In this document: one piece after another, positions 36,723-45,032 of the stretch
Layout: each line of letters starts with the position of its first letter
Position numbering within the stretch: the first letter of the stretch is position 1
Origin: CAVSRC01 sp963743015
Lineage (GTDB): Bacteria > Pseudomonadota > Alphaproteobacteria > Rhizobiales > Kaistiaceae
DNA length: 64,000 nt
Assembly (NCBI GenBank): GCA_963743015.1
Contig: CAVUOD010000018.1
Location: 62,001 to 126,000, forward strand
Direction: 5' to 3'
Program-made: the position numbers and the translations under genes
The notes under the pieces: generated by a model
Seen by the model: the letters and a program-made list of their open reading frames with translations, nothing else
Database searches by the model: none
What the model was told of the DNA's origin: nothing

Positions 36723-37391
36723 CTATCGTCCTGCACGCAGGGTACTGGTGTCTTCAAGGGCGTCGATTTGCCGGCCGCCGGCGCCATTCGGGGCCCGGTT
36801 ACCACGAAACCGGTCGAGATCGCGAATCCGTGCCAGCAGATTGGTGCTCGCCGGGCCGGCAAGCAGCGCAGCATGTATCACATTTGTTCGGCCAAAAGCC
36901 AAATCCAAATCTTCGCCCGTCAGCAGACGGATGATGGGCAGACCGCCTTCGCCGAAGCGCCGGCGGGCGGCTGAATCGAGCTTTGCCGTGCCATCGGCGC
37001 CGGCTTCGGCAGCGTGAATGAGGCCGACCACGGGATCACGCGCCAGCGCCGCCTCGACCTTGGCGGTGCCGGCGACGAGGCTTCCGGCCTTGCGCGCCAG
37101 CGCCAGGGCGCCAATCGCCGCGGCGAGGAGCAGGCGGTCGACGCGCTCCACCAGGCCCGGCTCGACGTGGGAGGGACCTTCAAAAGCGCGGGTCAACAGG
37201 CCCTTGCGCTCGGCCCTGGCGACGTGGTCGGCGTCAGCGGTGACCCATACGCCGCGGCCGGGAAGGCGACGGCGCAGGTCGGGGACGACGGTGCCGTCGG
37301 GCGCAACGACGAAGCGAATCAGCGCGTCAACCGGCAGGGTCTGCCGGGTGACGACGCAGGTCCGTTCGGTTGGCGCGTTGCGGCCGGGCAC
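36723..37391 (-). CDS. YlxR-like RNA-binding protein (DUF448) with L7Ae-like domain
   Basis: A 222-residue protein. The N-terminal YlxR domain reads RTCVVTRQTLPVDALIRFVV and LPGRGVWVTADADHV. The C-terminal half has an L7Ae/YlxQ-like fold (AIGALALARKAGSLVAGTAK, then VEAALARDPVVGLIHAAEAG). This fused YlxR-YlxQ form is usual in alphaproteobacteria, where the gene always sits between nusA and infB. It probably acts in RNA binding during transcription or ribosome assembly. The start is the ATG at 37391, 24 bases after the nusA stop. Confidence 0.9.
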   Translation of the reverse strand: MPGRNAPTERTCVVTRQTLPVDALIRFVVAPDGTVVPDLRRRLPGRGVWVTADADHVARAERKGLLTRAFEGPSHVEPGLVERVDRLLLAAAIGALALARKAGSLVAGTAKVEAALARDPVVGLIHAAEAGADGTAKLDSAARRRFGEGGLPIIRLLTGEDLDLAFGRTNVIHAALLAGPASTNLLARIRDLDRFRGNRAPNGAGGRQIDALEDTSTLRAGR

Positions 37392-37415
37392 CCTCGGTCT
37401 CCCATCACCTACGGC

Positions 37416-39065
37416 TCAGCCGACCGGCGCGCCGGGCTCGACCGGCGCGTCGGCTGCATCTGCTTCACTGGTCTCGGCTGCTTCGCCGGCCTCGCCTTCC
37501 ACGGCGGGGTGCAGATCCTCTTCACTGATCCAGCCGACCTTGACGCGGGCGGCCATGATCATTGCCTCGGCGTCGGCGCGCGACAGGCCGAAGCCTTCCA
37601 GCGCACCGGGGATGCGCTTGGCCTCGCCGTCCTTGCGCTCGACATAACCGGTGAGATCGTCCGGCACCGAGCCGGCAAAATCCTCGACCGTCTTGATATC
37701 GTCCTTGCCGAGGGCGACCAGCATGGCGGTGGTGATGCCGGGGACCTCCTTGAGGGCGTCCTCGACGCCGAGTTCCTTGCGCTCGGCATCCTGCTCGGCT
37801 TCGAGCTTCTCGAGATATTCATGGGCGCGCGCCTGCAATTCGGTGGCGGTCTCTTCGTCGAAGCCCTCGATCGAGGCCAGTTCGTCCTGATCGACGAAGG
37901 CAATCTCCTCGACGCTGGCAAAGCCTTCGGAGGCGAGCAGCTGGCCGACCACCTCGTCGAGATCGAGGGCAACGATGAACAGCTGCGAGCGCTCCTGGAA
38001 CTCCTTCTGGCGGCGCTCCAACTCTTCCTGCTCGGTGAGGATGTCGATGTCCCAGCCGGTGAGCTGGGAGGCCAGGCGCACGTTCTGGCCGCGGCGGCCG
38101 ATGGCGAGCGAAAGCTGCTCGTCGGGGACCACCACCTCGATGCGCTCGGCATCCTCGTCGAGGACGACCTTGGCGACCTCGGCCGGCTGCAGTGCGTTGA
38201 CGATGAAGGTCGCGGCGTCCGGGTTCCACGGGATGATGTCGATCTTCTCGCCCTGCAGCTCGTTGACCACCGCCTGGACGCGGCTGCCGCGCATGCCGAC
38301 GCAGGCGCCGACCGGGTCGATGGAGGAATCGCGCGAGATGACGGCGATCTTGGCGCGGCTGCCGGGATCGCGGGCAACCGAGCGCACTTCGATGATGCCG
38401 TCGTAGATCTCGGGCACTTCCTGGGCGAAGAGCTTGGACATGAACTGCGGGTGGGTGCGCGACAGGAAGATCTGCGGCCCACGCTGCTCGCGGCGCACGT
38501 CGTAGATATAGGCGCGAATGCGGTCGCCGTAGCGGAAGGTCTCGCGCGGGATCAGCTCGTCGCGGCGGACGATACCCTCGCCGCGGCCGAGATCGACGAT
38601 GACGTTGCCGTATTCGACGCGCTTGACCTGGCCGGAGACGATCTCGCCGATGCGGTTGCGAAACTCGTCGTATTGGCGGTCGCGCTCGGCCTCGCGCACC
38701 TTTTGGACGATGACCTGCTTGGCCGACTGGGCGGCGATGCGGCCGAAATCCATGGGCGGAAGCTGCTCGGCGATGAAATCGCCGACCTGGGCGGCGGGAT
38801 TGCGCTGCCTGGCGTTCTCGATGGTGATGTCGGTGGCCGGGTTCTCGATGGCGTCGACCACCTTGAGGAGCCGCTGCAGCTTGATCTCGCCGGTCTTCGG
38901 ATTGATCTCGGCGCGGATGTCGGTCTCCGAGCCGTAGCGCGAGCGCGCCGCCTTCTGGATGGCGTCTTCCATCGCGGTGACCACGATCATGCGATCGATC
39001 GCCTTTTCGCGGGCGACCGCATCGGCGATCTGCAAGAGCTCGAGCCGGTTCGCACTGACGGCCAT
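37416..39065 (-). CDS. nusA: Transcription termination/antitermination protein NusA
   Basis: A 549-residue NusA. The N-terminal RNA-polymerase-binding domain (ANRLELLQIADAVAREKAID) leads into the S1 domain (VSGQVKRVEYGNVIVDLGRG). Two KH domains follow (DPVGACVGMRGSRVQAVVNE, then LSLAIGRRGQNVRLASQLTG). A C-terminal helical region with repeated acidic segments follows, ending in a DAADAPVEPGAPVG tail. It is 18 bases after rimP and starts the block that controls transcription and translation genes. Confidence 0.97.
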   Translation of the reverse strand: MAVSANRLELLQIADAVAREKAIDRMIVVTAMEDAIQKAARSRYGSETDIRAEINPKTGEIKLQRLLKVVDAIENPATDITIENARQRNPAAQVGDFIAEQLPPMDFGRIAAQSAKQVIVQKVREAERDRQYDEFRNRIGEIVSGQVKRVEYGNVIVDLGRGEGIVRRDELIPRETFRYGDRIRAYIYDVRREQRGPQIFLSRTHPQFMSKLFAQEVPEIYDGIIEVRSVARDPGSRAKIAVISRDSSIDPVGACVGMRGSRVQAVVNELQGEKIDIIPWNPDAATFIVNALQPAEVAKVVLDEDAERIEVVVPDEQLSLAIGRRGQNVRLASQLTGWDIDILTEQEELERRQKEFQERSQLFIVALDLDEVVGQLLASEGFASVEEIAFVDQDELASIEGFDEETATELQARAHEYLEKLEAEQDAERKELGVEDALKEVPGITTAMLVALGKDDIKTVEDFAGSVPDDLTGYVERKDGEAKRIPGALEGFGLSRADAEAMIMAARVKVGWISEEDLHPAVEGEAGEAAETSEADAADAPVEPGAPVG

Positions 39066-39083
39066 GTTTAAAGTCTCCGTTCT

Positions 39084-39677
39084 CTAACTCAGGGGTCTCG
39101 ACGCCTCCGCCGCTTCCTCCTCGGCGGGGCCATGAACAGGATGCTTGTGTCGCGACAGCGACGCGCGGATGAGATCGTCGGTAAGCACCAGGCGCGCCTC
39201 GGCAAGATCGGCAAGCGGCAGGGCCACGCGCTCAGGCGCGGCGCCGCGGGTCATTTCGAGCAAGACGTCATCGCCCTCGACGCCGATGAGATGCCCACGA
39301 AAGCGCTTGCGCCCGTCAAGCAGGCGAGCAAGCTCGATCTTGGCCTCATGGCCGGCCCAGCGCTCGAAATCGGAGCGGCGGACGAGCGGCCGGTCGATGC
39401 CCGGCGAGGAGACTTCGAGATTGTAGGCGCGCTCGATCGGGTCCTCGACATCGAGGGCCGGCGACAGGTCGCGCGACAGGATCTCGCAATCCTCGACCGT
39501 CATCGAGCCATCCGGCTTCTCGGCCATGATCTGCAACGTGGCGCCGTTCATGGCCGACAGTTTCACGCGGACGAGACGATAGCCGAGCCCCGCGATGACG
39601 GGCTCGACGATATGGGCGATGCGGGCTTCGAGGCCCGTCTCGGCAATGATCCGCGGTTCGTTGTCGGTATCCGACAA
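39084..39677 (-). CDS. rimP: Ribosome maturation factor RimP
   Basis: A 197-residue RimP needed for 30S maturation. Family motifs are HIVEPVIAGLGYRLVRVKLS, VEDCEILSRDLSPALDVEDP, YNLEVSSPGIDRPLVRRSDF and the C-terminal SH3-like domain with GHLIGVEGDDVLLEMTRG. Length is typical. It is the first gene of the rimP-nusA-ylxR-infB operon. Its promoter must lie in the 140 bases before the cysA terminator, or beyond it. Confidence 0.95.
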   Translation of the reverse strand: MSDTDNEPRIIAETGLEARIAHIVEPVIAGLGYRLVRVKLSAMNGATLQIMAEKPDGSMTVEDCEILSRDLSPALDVEDPIERAYNLEVSSPGIDRPLVRRSDFERWAGHEAKIELARLLDGRKRFRGHLIGVEGDDVLLEMTRGAAPERVALPLADLAEARLVLTDDLIRASLSRHKHPVHGPAEEEAAEASRPLS

Positions 39678-39709
39678 GGATATCCCTCCGCCGACCGGCT
39701 TTGGGTATT

Positions 39710-39739
39710 AAAAAAGAGCGGGTCCGGCGGGGCCCACTC
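39710..39739 (-). terminator. Intrinsic terminator of the sulfate transport operon
   Basis: On the minus strand GAGTGGG and CCCGCTC form a seven-pair stem (one G-T) around a 10-base loop, followed directly by TTTTTT. It lies about 80 bases after the cysA stop and separates the sulfate operon from rimP. Confidence 0.75.
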
Positions 39740-39817
39740 TCCAACGAAAACCGATCGTTTGAGATTAGAAGTCGCCGATATAGGCGCGGCGACCCGTCAA
39801 TGCAAGACAAATCGCGA

Positions 39818-40894
39818 TCAGCCGGGACCGGGAACCTCGAACAACCACCAGCGACGGGGCAGAACCGCCAGCGGCGCGCCGCGAGCGACGCGCGGCTCTC
39901 CGACGGCGAGATCGACTTCGATGTGGGGGCCGCCGGGAAGGGCGATCTCGGCGCGGCGGAAGGCGCCGCGGCGACGCTCCGCACAGAGCGTACCGACAAG
40001 TGCGCCGGGGCGCGCGGGATCGACGATGGCGGCGTGGTGCGGCCGGAAGACGAGGGTGCGCGGACCGTCGGCGCCGGCTGCGGCAAGATCGATGGGCACG
40101 CCGGCGAAGCAGATGCGGCCGTCGGTGAGCGTCACGGCAAGCGCATTGCTCTCGCCGATGAAGCCAGCGACGAAGGGCGAGGCAGGTGAATCGTAGACCA
40201 TGTCGGGCGTGCCGATCTGCTCGATGCGCCCCTCGTTCAAGACGACGATGCGGTCGGCCAGCTCGACCGCCTCTTCCTGGTCGTGGGTGACGAAGACCGT
40301 GGTGTGGCCGGTCTCGTCATGAATCTCGCGCAGCCAGCGGCGCAGCTCGCGGCGCACCTTGGCGTCGAGGGCGCCGAAAGGCTCGTCGAGGAGCAGCAGG
40401 CGCGGCTCTATGGCCAAGGCGCGGGCGAGCGCCACGCGCTGGCGCTGACCGCCGGACAGTTCGGCGGGAAAGCGGCGCTCCAGCCCGTCGAGCCTGACCA
40501 GATGGAGGAGATCGAGAACGCGGGCGCGGATCGCGGCCTTGCCCGGCCGGCGGGAGGGTGGCCGCGCGGCGAGGCCGAAGGCGATGTTGTCGAAGACGCG
40601 CATGTGGCGGAAGAGCGCGTAGTTCTGGAAGACGAAGCCAACATGGCGCTCGCGGACGGTGAGACCGAGCGCATCCTCGCCGCCGAAGAGAACGCGGCCG
40701 GCGGTGGGAAAATCGAGGCCGGCGAGAATGCGCAAGAGCGTTGTCTTACCGGAACCGGAAGGCCCGAGCAGGGCGACCAGCTCGCCGGCGGCAATCTCGA
40801 GGGAGACGCCGTGGAGCGCCGGGGTCACGCCGAACAGGCGCTCGACATTTTCGACCGACACGGTGGTACGGGTCATCGCCGGGCGGCCTGGCAT
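39818..40894 (-). CDS. cysA: Sulfate/thiosulfate ABC transporter ATP-binding protein
   Basis: A 358-residue ATPase of the sulfate importer. Walker A is GPSGSGKTT, the signature is LSGGQRQRVALARAL, Walker B is LLLLDEPFGALD, and the switch histidine is in VFVTHDQEEAVELADR. The C-terminal extension carries a TOBE-like regulatory domain. PSRRPGKAAIRARV is typical CysA insertion sequence. It is the last gene of the operon sbp, cysT, cysW, cysA. I use the first ATG at 40894. An ATG six codons later (MTRTTVSVENV) is also likely. Confidence 0.93.
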   Translation of the reverse strand: MPGRPAMTRTTVSVENVERLFGVTPALHGVSLEIAAGELVALLGPSGSGKTTLLRILAGLDFPTAGRVLFGGEDALGLTVRERHVGFVFQNYALFRHMRVFDNIAFGLAARPPSRRPGKAAIRARVLDLLHLVRLDGLERRFPAELSGGQRQRVALARALAIEPRLLLLDEPFGALDAKVRRELRRWLREIHDETGHTTVFVTHDQEEAVELADRIVVLNEGRIEQIGTPDMVYDSPASPFVAGFIGESNALAVTLTDGRICFAGVPIDLAAAGADGPRTLVFRPHHAAIVDPARPGALVGTLCAERRRGAFRRAEIALPGGPHIEVDLAVGEPRVARGAPLAVLPRRWWLFEVPGPG

Positions 40895-40936
40895 TGTGAG
40901 CGGGGTCAGGGGTCATTAGTCCCTCCTCCCGGCATC

Positions 40937-41797
40937 TCAGCGGCGCCCGAGTGCGGCAATCTCGCCGGCGAAGCGCCATTCGAGCAGCGTCTTCACCGCA
41001 AGCGTCACCAGAGCCAGAAGTGCGAGCAGCGAGGCGACGGCGAAGGCCGCGCCATAGGCATATTCGTTGTAGAGGATCTCCACCTGCAGCGGCATGGTGT
41101 TGGTGTGGCCGCGGACATGGCCGGAGACCACCGAGACGGCGCCGAACTCGCCCATAGCGCGGGCATTGCAAAGCAGCACGCCATAAAGCAGCGCCCATTT
41201 CACATTGGGCAGCGTCACCCGCCAGACGGTCTGCAATCCGGAAACGCCGAGCGAGACGGCGGCTTCCTCCTCCTCGGTGCCCTGCTGCTGCATGAGCGGA
41301 ATGAGCTCGCGGGCAACGAAAGGAAAGGTGACGAAGATCGTCGCCAGCACCATGCCGGGCACGGCGAAGATGATGCGGACGCCGTGTTCGGCGAGAAACG
41401 GACCGAACCAGCCCTGAGCGCCGAAGAGCAGGACGTAGATCAGCCCGGAGGTGACCGGCGACACCGAGAAGGGCAGGTCGATGAGCGTGATGAGCAGGCT
41501 CTTCCCTTTAAATTCGAACTTGGCGATGCCCCAGGCGGCGGCGACGCCGAAGACGAGGTTGGCCGGCACCGAGATCAAGGCAACGGTGAGCGTCAGGCGG
41601 ATGGCGGAAAGCGCATCCTTTTCGGTGAGTGCGGCGAGATAGGCGGGCAGCCCGGCGCGCAGCGCCTCGACGAAGACGGCCAGCAAAGGCAGCAGCAGGA
41701 ACAGGGCGAGAAAGAGAAAGGCGATCGCGATGAGGGCGCGGCGCGTGCCGGCCGGCTCGGTGGTGGCGGCGATTCTCTTGCGGCACCGCTCAGCCAT
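40937..41797 (-). CDS. cysW: Sulfate ABC transporter permease CysW
   Basis: A 286-residue inner-membrane permease with six hydrophobic segments, starting with ALIAIAFLFLALFLLLPLLA. The cytoplasmic EAA loop that docks on CysA is EEEEAAVSLGVSGLQTVWRV. The family motifs LIDLPFSVSPVTSGLIYVLL and NARAMGEFGAVSVVSGHVRG identify CysW. Its start overlaps the end of cysT by eight bases, so expression is coupled. It makes the heteromeric channel with CysT. Confidence 0.95.
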   Translation of the reverse strand: MAERCRKRIAATTEPAGTRRALIAIAFLFLALFLLLPLLAVFVEALRAGLPAYLAALTEKDALSAIRLTLTVALISVPANLVFGVAAAWGIAKFEFKGKSLLITLIDLPFSVSPVTSGLIYVLLFGAQGWFGPFLAEHGVRIIFAVPGMVLATIFVTFPFVARELIPLMQQQGTEEEEAAVSLGVSGLQTVWRVTLPNVKWALLYGVLLCNARAMGEFGAVSVVSGHVRGHTNTMPLQVEILYNEYAYGAAFAVASLLALLALVTLAVKTLLEWRFAGEIAALGRR

Positions 41798-42641
41798 GGC
41801 CGAATCTCCGCCGCGTCCCGGCCTGCAGCAGGTTGATGGCGAGCAGCAGGAGAAAGGCGATCGCCAGCATCACCGTGGCGATCGCGGTCGCCCCGGCATA
41901 GTCGTATTCCTGCAGGCGGATGACGATCAGGAGCGGCGCGATCTCCGAGACATAAGGGATGTTGCCGGCGATGAAGATGATCGAGCCGTACTCGCCGACC
42001 GCCCGCGCCAGCGCCAGGGCGAAGCCGATGAGCAGCGAAGGCAGGAGCATCGGCATGACGACGGTGAGAACGGTGCGCAGCCGTCCGGCGCCGAGCGTGG
42101 CGGCGGCTTCCTCGGCGTCGCGGTCGAGATCCTGCAGCACCGGCTGGACGGTGCGCACGATGAAGGGCAGGCCGACGAAGACCAGCGCCACGAGGATGCC
42201 CAACGGCGTATAGGCGATCTTCAACCCGAGCGGCGCAACAAGCGCCCCAATCCAGCCATTGGGCGCATAGATGGCGGCGAGCGAAATGCCGGCCACCGCG
42301 GTCGGCAGGGCAAAGGGCAGGTCGATGAAGGCATCGAGCAGCCGCCGCCCGGGAAAATCGTAACGCACCAGCACCCAGGCGACGATGAGCCCGAAGAGCG
42401 AATTGATAGCGGCGGCAATGAGCGACAGGCCGAAGGAAATGCGCAGCGCGGCAAGGGTGCGCGGGCCGGTGGCGATGGCGAGGAAATCGGCCCAGCCGAG
42501 GCTCGCGGTCTTGAGCACCAGACCGGCGAGCGGGATCAGAACGACGAGGCCGAGATAGGTCACGGCGAAGCCGAGCGCCAGGCCGAAGCCGGGAATGACG
42601 CTCGGCTTCTTGAGCGACAGAGAGGCGGTGGTGGCGCTCAT
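41790..42641 (-). CDS. cysT: Sulfate ABC transporter permease CysT
   Basis: A 283-residue permease partner of CysW, with six membrane segments beginning LGFAVTYLGLVVLIPLAGLV. The EAA loop is DAEEAAATLGAGRLRTVLTV. Characteristic sequences are DLPFALPTAVAGISLAAIYA and ARAVGEYGSIIFIAGNIPYV. It lies nine bases after the sbp stop and overlaps cysW. The gene is also called cysU. Confidence 0.95.
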   Translation of the reverse strand: MSATTASLSLKKPSVIPGFGLALGFAVTYLGLVVLIPLAGLVLKTASLGWADFLAIATGPRTLAALRISFGLSLIAAAINSLFGLIVAWVLVRYDFPGRRLLDAFIDLPFALPTAVAGISLAAIYAPNGWIGALVAPLGLKIAYTPLGILVALVFVGLPFIVRTVQPVLQDLDRDAEEAAATLGAGRLRTVLTVVMPMLLPSLLIGFALALARAVGEYGSIIFIAGNIPYVSEIAPLLIVIRLQEYDYAGATAIATVMLAIAFLLLLAINLLQAGTRRRFGHG

Positions 42642-42650
42642 GCCGGCACC

Positions 42651-43670
42651 TCACCGACGCTGGAAGATCTGGTCGAAGGTGCCATCGTCGCCGAAATGCT
42701 TTGCCTGCGCGTTCGCCCAGCCACCGAAGAGCGGATCGTCGATGTCGACGAGTTTCAGCGCCGGGAAGCGGGCGATGTCCGCCGGGTCGGCGGCCTGCGG
42801 GTTTGCCGGACGATAGAAATTGGCCGCGATCAGCTTCTGTGCGCCATCGCTGTAGAGAAAGCGCAGGTACTCCTCGGCGACATCGCGGGTGCCGTGCGCA
42901 TCGACATTGGCATCGACCACGGCGACCGGCGGGACGGCCCTGATCGACAGCGACGGCACGACAATGTCGAACTTGTCCGCGCCGAGCTCCTTGAGCGCCA
43001 GATAGGCCTCGTTCTCCCAGGAGAGCAGCACATCGCCGATGCCGCGCTGGGCGAAGGTGGTGGTCGAGCCGCGGGCACCGGAATCGAGCACGGGAACATT
43101 GCGGAAGAGCGCGGCGACGAAATCCATGTTCTTGTCGACGTCGTGGCCGAATTTTTCGTCGGCATAGGCCCAGGCGGCGAGATAGTTCCAGCGGGCGCCG
43201 CCGGAGGTCTTCGGATTGGGCGTGATCACCGCGACGCCCGGCCTGGCGAGATCATCCCAATCTCTGATGCCCAGCGGGTTACCCTTGCGCACCAGGAAGA
43301 CGATGGTCGAGGTGTAGGGTGCGGACGCATCGGGCAGCCGCATCTGCCAGTCGGGGGCGATCCTGCCGGTACGGGCGATGGCATCGATGTCGGCGGCCAG
43401 CGCCAGAGTGACCACATCGGCCGGCTGGCCTTCGATGACGGCGCGGGCCTGCGCCCCGGAGCCGCCGTGCGATTGCTCGACCGTGATGATCTCGCCGTCG
43501 TGGCCTTCGGCCCAGTGGCGGGCGAAGAGCGCATCATAGGCGCGGTAGAGCTCGCGCGTCGGATCGTAGGAGACGTTGAGAATGGTCCGGTCGGCCGAGG
43601 CCGCGGTGACGCCGGAAACCGCCAGCAGCGCGGCAAGGGCGAGGCTCTGCAAACGACTGACAGGCTTCAT
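42651..43670 (-). CDS. sbp: Periplasmic sulfate-binding protein
   Basis: A 339-residue periplasmic solute-binding protein. The signal peptide is residues 1-26 (basic start, LALAALLAVSGV core, cleavage after ASA). The mature protein begins DRTILNVSYDPTRELYRAYD, the diagnostic start of sulfate-binding proteins. Other marks are EQSHGGSGAQARAVIEGQPA, DVVTLALAADIDAIA, and NPKTSGGARWNYLAAWAYA. It binds sulfate or thiosulfate and feeds CysT/CysW. It is the first gene of the operon. A possible Rrf2-type site lies 32-56 bases upstream of its start codon. Confidence 0.95.
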   Translation of the reverse strand: MKPVSRLQSLALAALLAVSGVTAASADRTILNVSYDPTRELYRAYDALFARHWAEGHDGEIITVEQSHGGSGAQARAVIEGQPADVVTLALAADIDAIARTGRIAPDWQMRLPDASAPYTSTIVFLVRKGNPLGIRDWDDLARPGVAVITPNPKTSGGARWNYLAAWAYADEKFGHDVDKNMDFVAALFRNVPVLDSGARGSTTTFAQRGIGDVLLSWENEAYLALKELGADKFDIVVPSLSIRAVPPVAVVDANVDAHGTRDVAEEYLRFLYSDGAQKLIAANFYRPANPQAADPADIARFPALKLVDIDDPLFGGWANAQAKHFGDDGTFDQIFQRR

Positions 43671-43701
43671 GGGAAACCTCCGGTGTCGTGCTGAACCCGA
43701 C

Positions 43702-43726
43702 TATCTCGACATATTTAGTCGTCTAT
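43702..43726 (-). promoter_or_regulatory. IscR/Rrf2-like site upstream of sbp
   Basis: On the plus strand the half-sites TATCTCGACA and AGTCGTCTAT are separated by TATTT. This has the 25-base layout of IscR type 1 boxes (half-sites of the form ATAsYYGACT and AGTCRRsTAT) with several mismatches. The same layout, better conserved, lies at the start of the adjacent Rrf2 gene. It sits in the 100-base gap between sbp and the Rrf2 gene, upstream of sbp. Confidence 0.5.
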
Positions 43727-43770
43727 TTCAACGAAAACCACAGCGGCGAATTGCCTCATCCATCGGCAGA

Positions 43771-44235
43771 TTATTCTAATTCTTTTGTGATTTCCGGGAC
43801 GATTTTGCGATTTCGCCGCGTATCCGGCTGGATGGCCTCGGCCAGCGTGGTGGCATCCCAAAGCAGCAGCATGGCGGAATAGGTGTCGGCGAAGAGGCGG
43901 CGGACCGAGCAGGTCTTCTCGTCCAGGCAATCGGGGCAGCGACGATAGGCGGTGCGCGAAATGCACGGCAGCGGGGCGATGGGGCCGTCGATGGCTCTGA
44001 GCACGCCGCCGATGGTCATTTCATGCGGCCGCTTGATCAGCATGTAGCCACCGGTACGACCGCGGCGGCTGGCGACCAGCCCCTTGCGCTTCAGGTCGAG
44101 CAGAATGTGCTCGAGGAACTTCTGCGGGATGGCGTCGGCCCTGGCGATTTCCTCGATCGAGACCGCCTCGCCATCTTCGGCCTCGGCGAGGCGAAACAGC
44201 GCCTTGAATGCATATTTGGCCTTCTGGGAGATCAT
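43771..44235 (-). CDS. Rrf2-family transcriptional regulator (IscR/RirA-like)
   Basis: A 154-residue Rrf2 regulator. The winged helix is ISQKAKYAFKALFRLAEAED, AVSIEEIARADAIPQKFLEH and LVASRRGRTGGYMLIKRP. Four cysteines (91, 100, 103, 109; CISRTAYRRCPDCLDEKTCS) lie where IscR, NsrR and RirA hold an Fe-S cluster, though the spacing is its own. I use the ATG at 44235, matching the family start. An ATG at 44247 is in frame. Right upstream of sbp-cysTWA and in the same direction, it is the natural candidate to control sulfate uptake, perhaps sensing cysteine supply or Fe-S status. Confidence 0.88.
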   Translation of the reverse strand: MISQKAKYAFKALFRLAEAEDGEAVSIEEIARADAIPQKFLEHILLDLKRKGLVASRRGRTGGYMLIKRPHEMTIGGVLRAIDGPIAPLPCISRTAYRRCPDCLDEKTCSVRRLFADTYSAMLLLWDATTLAEAIQPDTRRNRKIVPEITKELE

Positions 44236-44245
44236 TGCGACCGCC

Positions 44246-44270
44246 ATAGTCGACTCATGGAGTCGAGTAT
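44246..44270. promoter_or_regulatory. IscR-type palindromic operator at the Rrf2 gene start
   Basis: Plus strand ATAGTCGACT, CATGG, AGTCGAGTAT: two 10-base arms that are inverted repeats with one mismatch. The arms match the IscR type 1 half-site pattern exactly. It lies 11 bases upstream of the preferred start at 44235 and would block transcription or overlap the start region, so autoregulation is likely. Confidence 0.65.
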
Positions 44271-44302
44271 ATGCCCCGCCCTCCGGTTGTGAAGGGCAGT
44301 GC

Positions 44303-44986
44303 CTATCTGCGGGCGAAGGAAAGGTAGGTGGGCCGACGGCCGGCGGCAATCGCCTTGGCCTCGTAGCGCGTGCCCGGCCAGGCCGGAAAGGGCAGGCGCC
44401 AGTCGTCGGCGCGCTCCGCGGTCCAGGCGAAAGCCGGATGGCGGAGCGTGTGAAAAAGCGTCCACTCGACATAGGAGGGGATGTCGCTGGCGAAGCGAAA
44501 GACGCCGCAGGCTTTGAGCACGCGGGCGAGGCGGTCGAGATTGTCGGGTGAGACGAAGCGGCGCTTCCAGTGGCGCTTCTTCGGCCAGGGATCGGGATAG
44601 AGCAGGTCGACGGCGTCAAGCGAGGCGGCGGGCAGCCAGTCTAGCAGGCGCGCCGCTTCGCCGTCGAACAGGCGGATATTGGCGAGCTTGGCGTCATCAA
44701 TGGCGGCGACGGCGCTGGCCATGCCGTTGAGATAGGGTTCGACGCCGATGAAGCCGGCCTGGCTGTCGGCGGCGGCCGCCGCGACCAGGTGCTCGCCGCC
44801 GCCGAAGCCGATCTCCAGCGACACATGCGCGGGCGCTGCCGGGAACAGCGTGGCGAGATCGGGCGGCGCCGGTCGATCGATGTCGACGGCGCGCTCACGA
44901 AAGAGCGTCGCCATGAGATGCAGGCGGCGCGGCGACAGGGGCTTGCCCTTGCGCCGGCCATAGAGGCTATCGCGCCGCTCGCTCAT
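44303..44986 (-). CDS. trmB: tRNA (guanine(46)-N7)-methyltransferase
   Basis: A 227-residue TrmB that methylates G46 in tRNA variable loops with SAM. The SAM-binding motif is VSLEIGFGGGEHLVAAA. The acceptor and tRNA-binding motif is VDLLYPDPWPKKRHWKRRFV. The C-terminal part has TRYEAKAIAAGRRPTYLSF. Start at 44986 (MSERRDSLYGRRKGKPLSPR) is family-like. It follows metK after 46 bases and is probably co-transcribed with it. Confidence 0.95.
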   Translation of the reverse strand: MSERRDSLYGRRKGKPLSPRRLHLMATLFRERAVDIDRPAPPDLATLFPAAPAHVSLEIGFGGGEHLVAAAAADSQAGFIGVEPYLNGMASAVAAIDDAKLANIRLFDGEAARLLDWLPAASLDAVDLLYPDPWPKKRHWKRRFVSPDNLDRLARVLKACGVFRFASDIPSYVEWTLFHTLRHPAFAWTAERADDWRLPFPAWPGTRYEAKAIAAGRRPTYLSFARR

Positions 44987-45032
44987 CGTCTGCCCGACCC
45001 GCGAATTGTTCGGGCCGGACGTCCCTCCGCTA

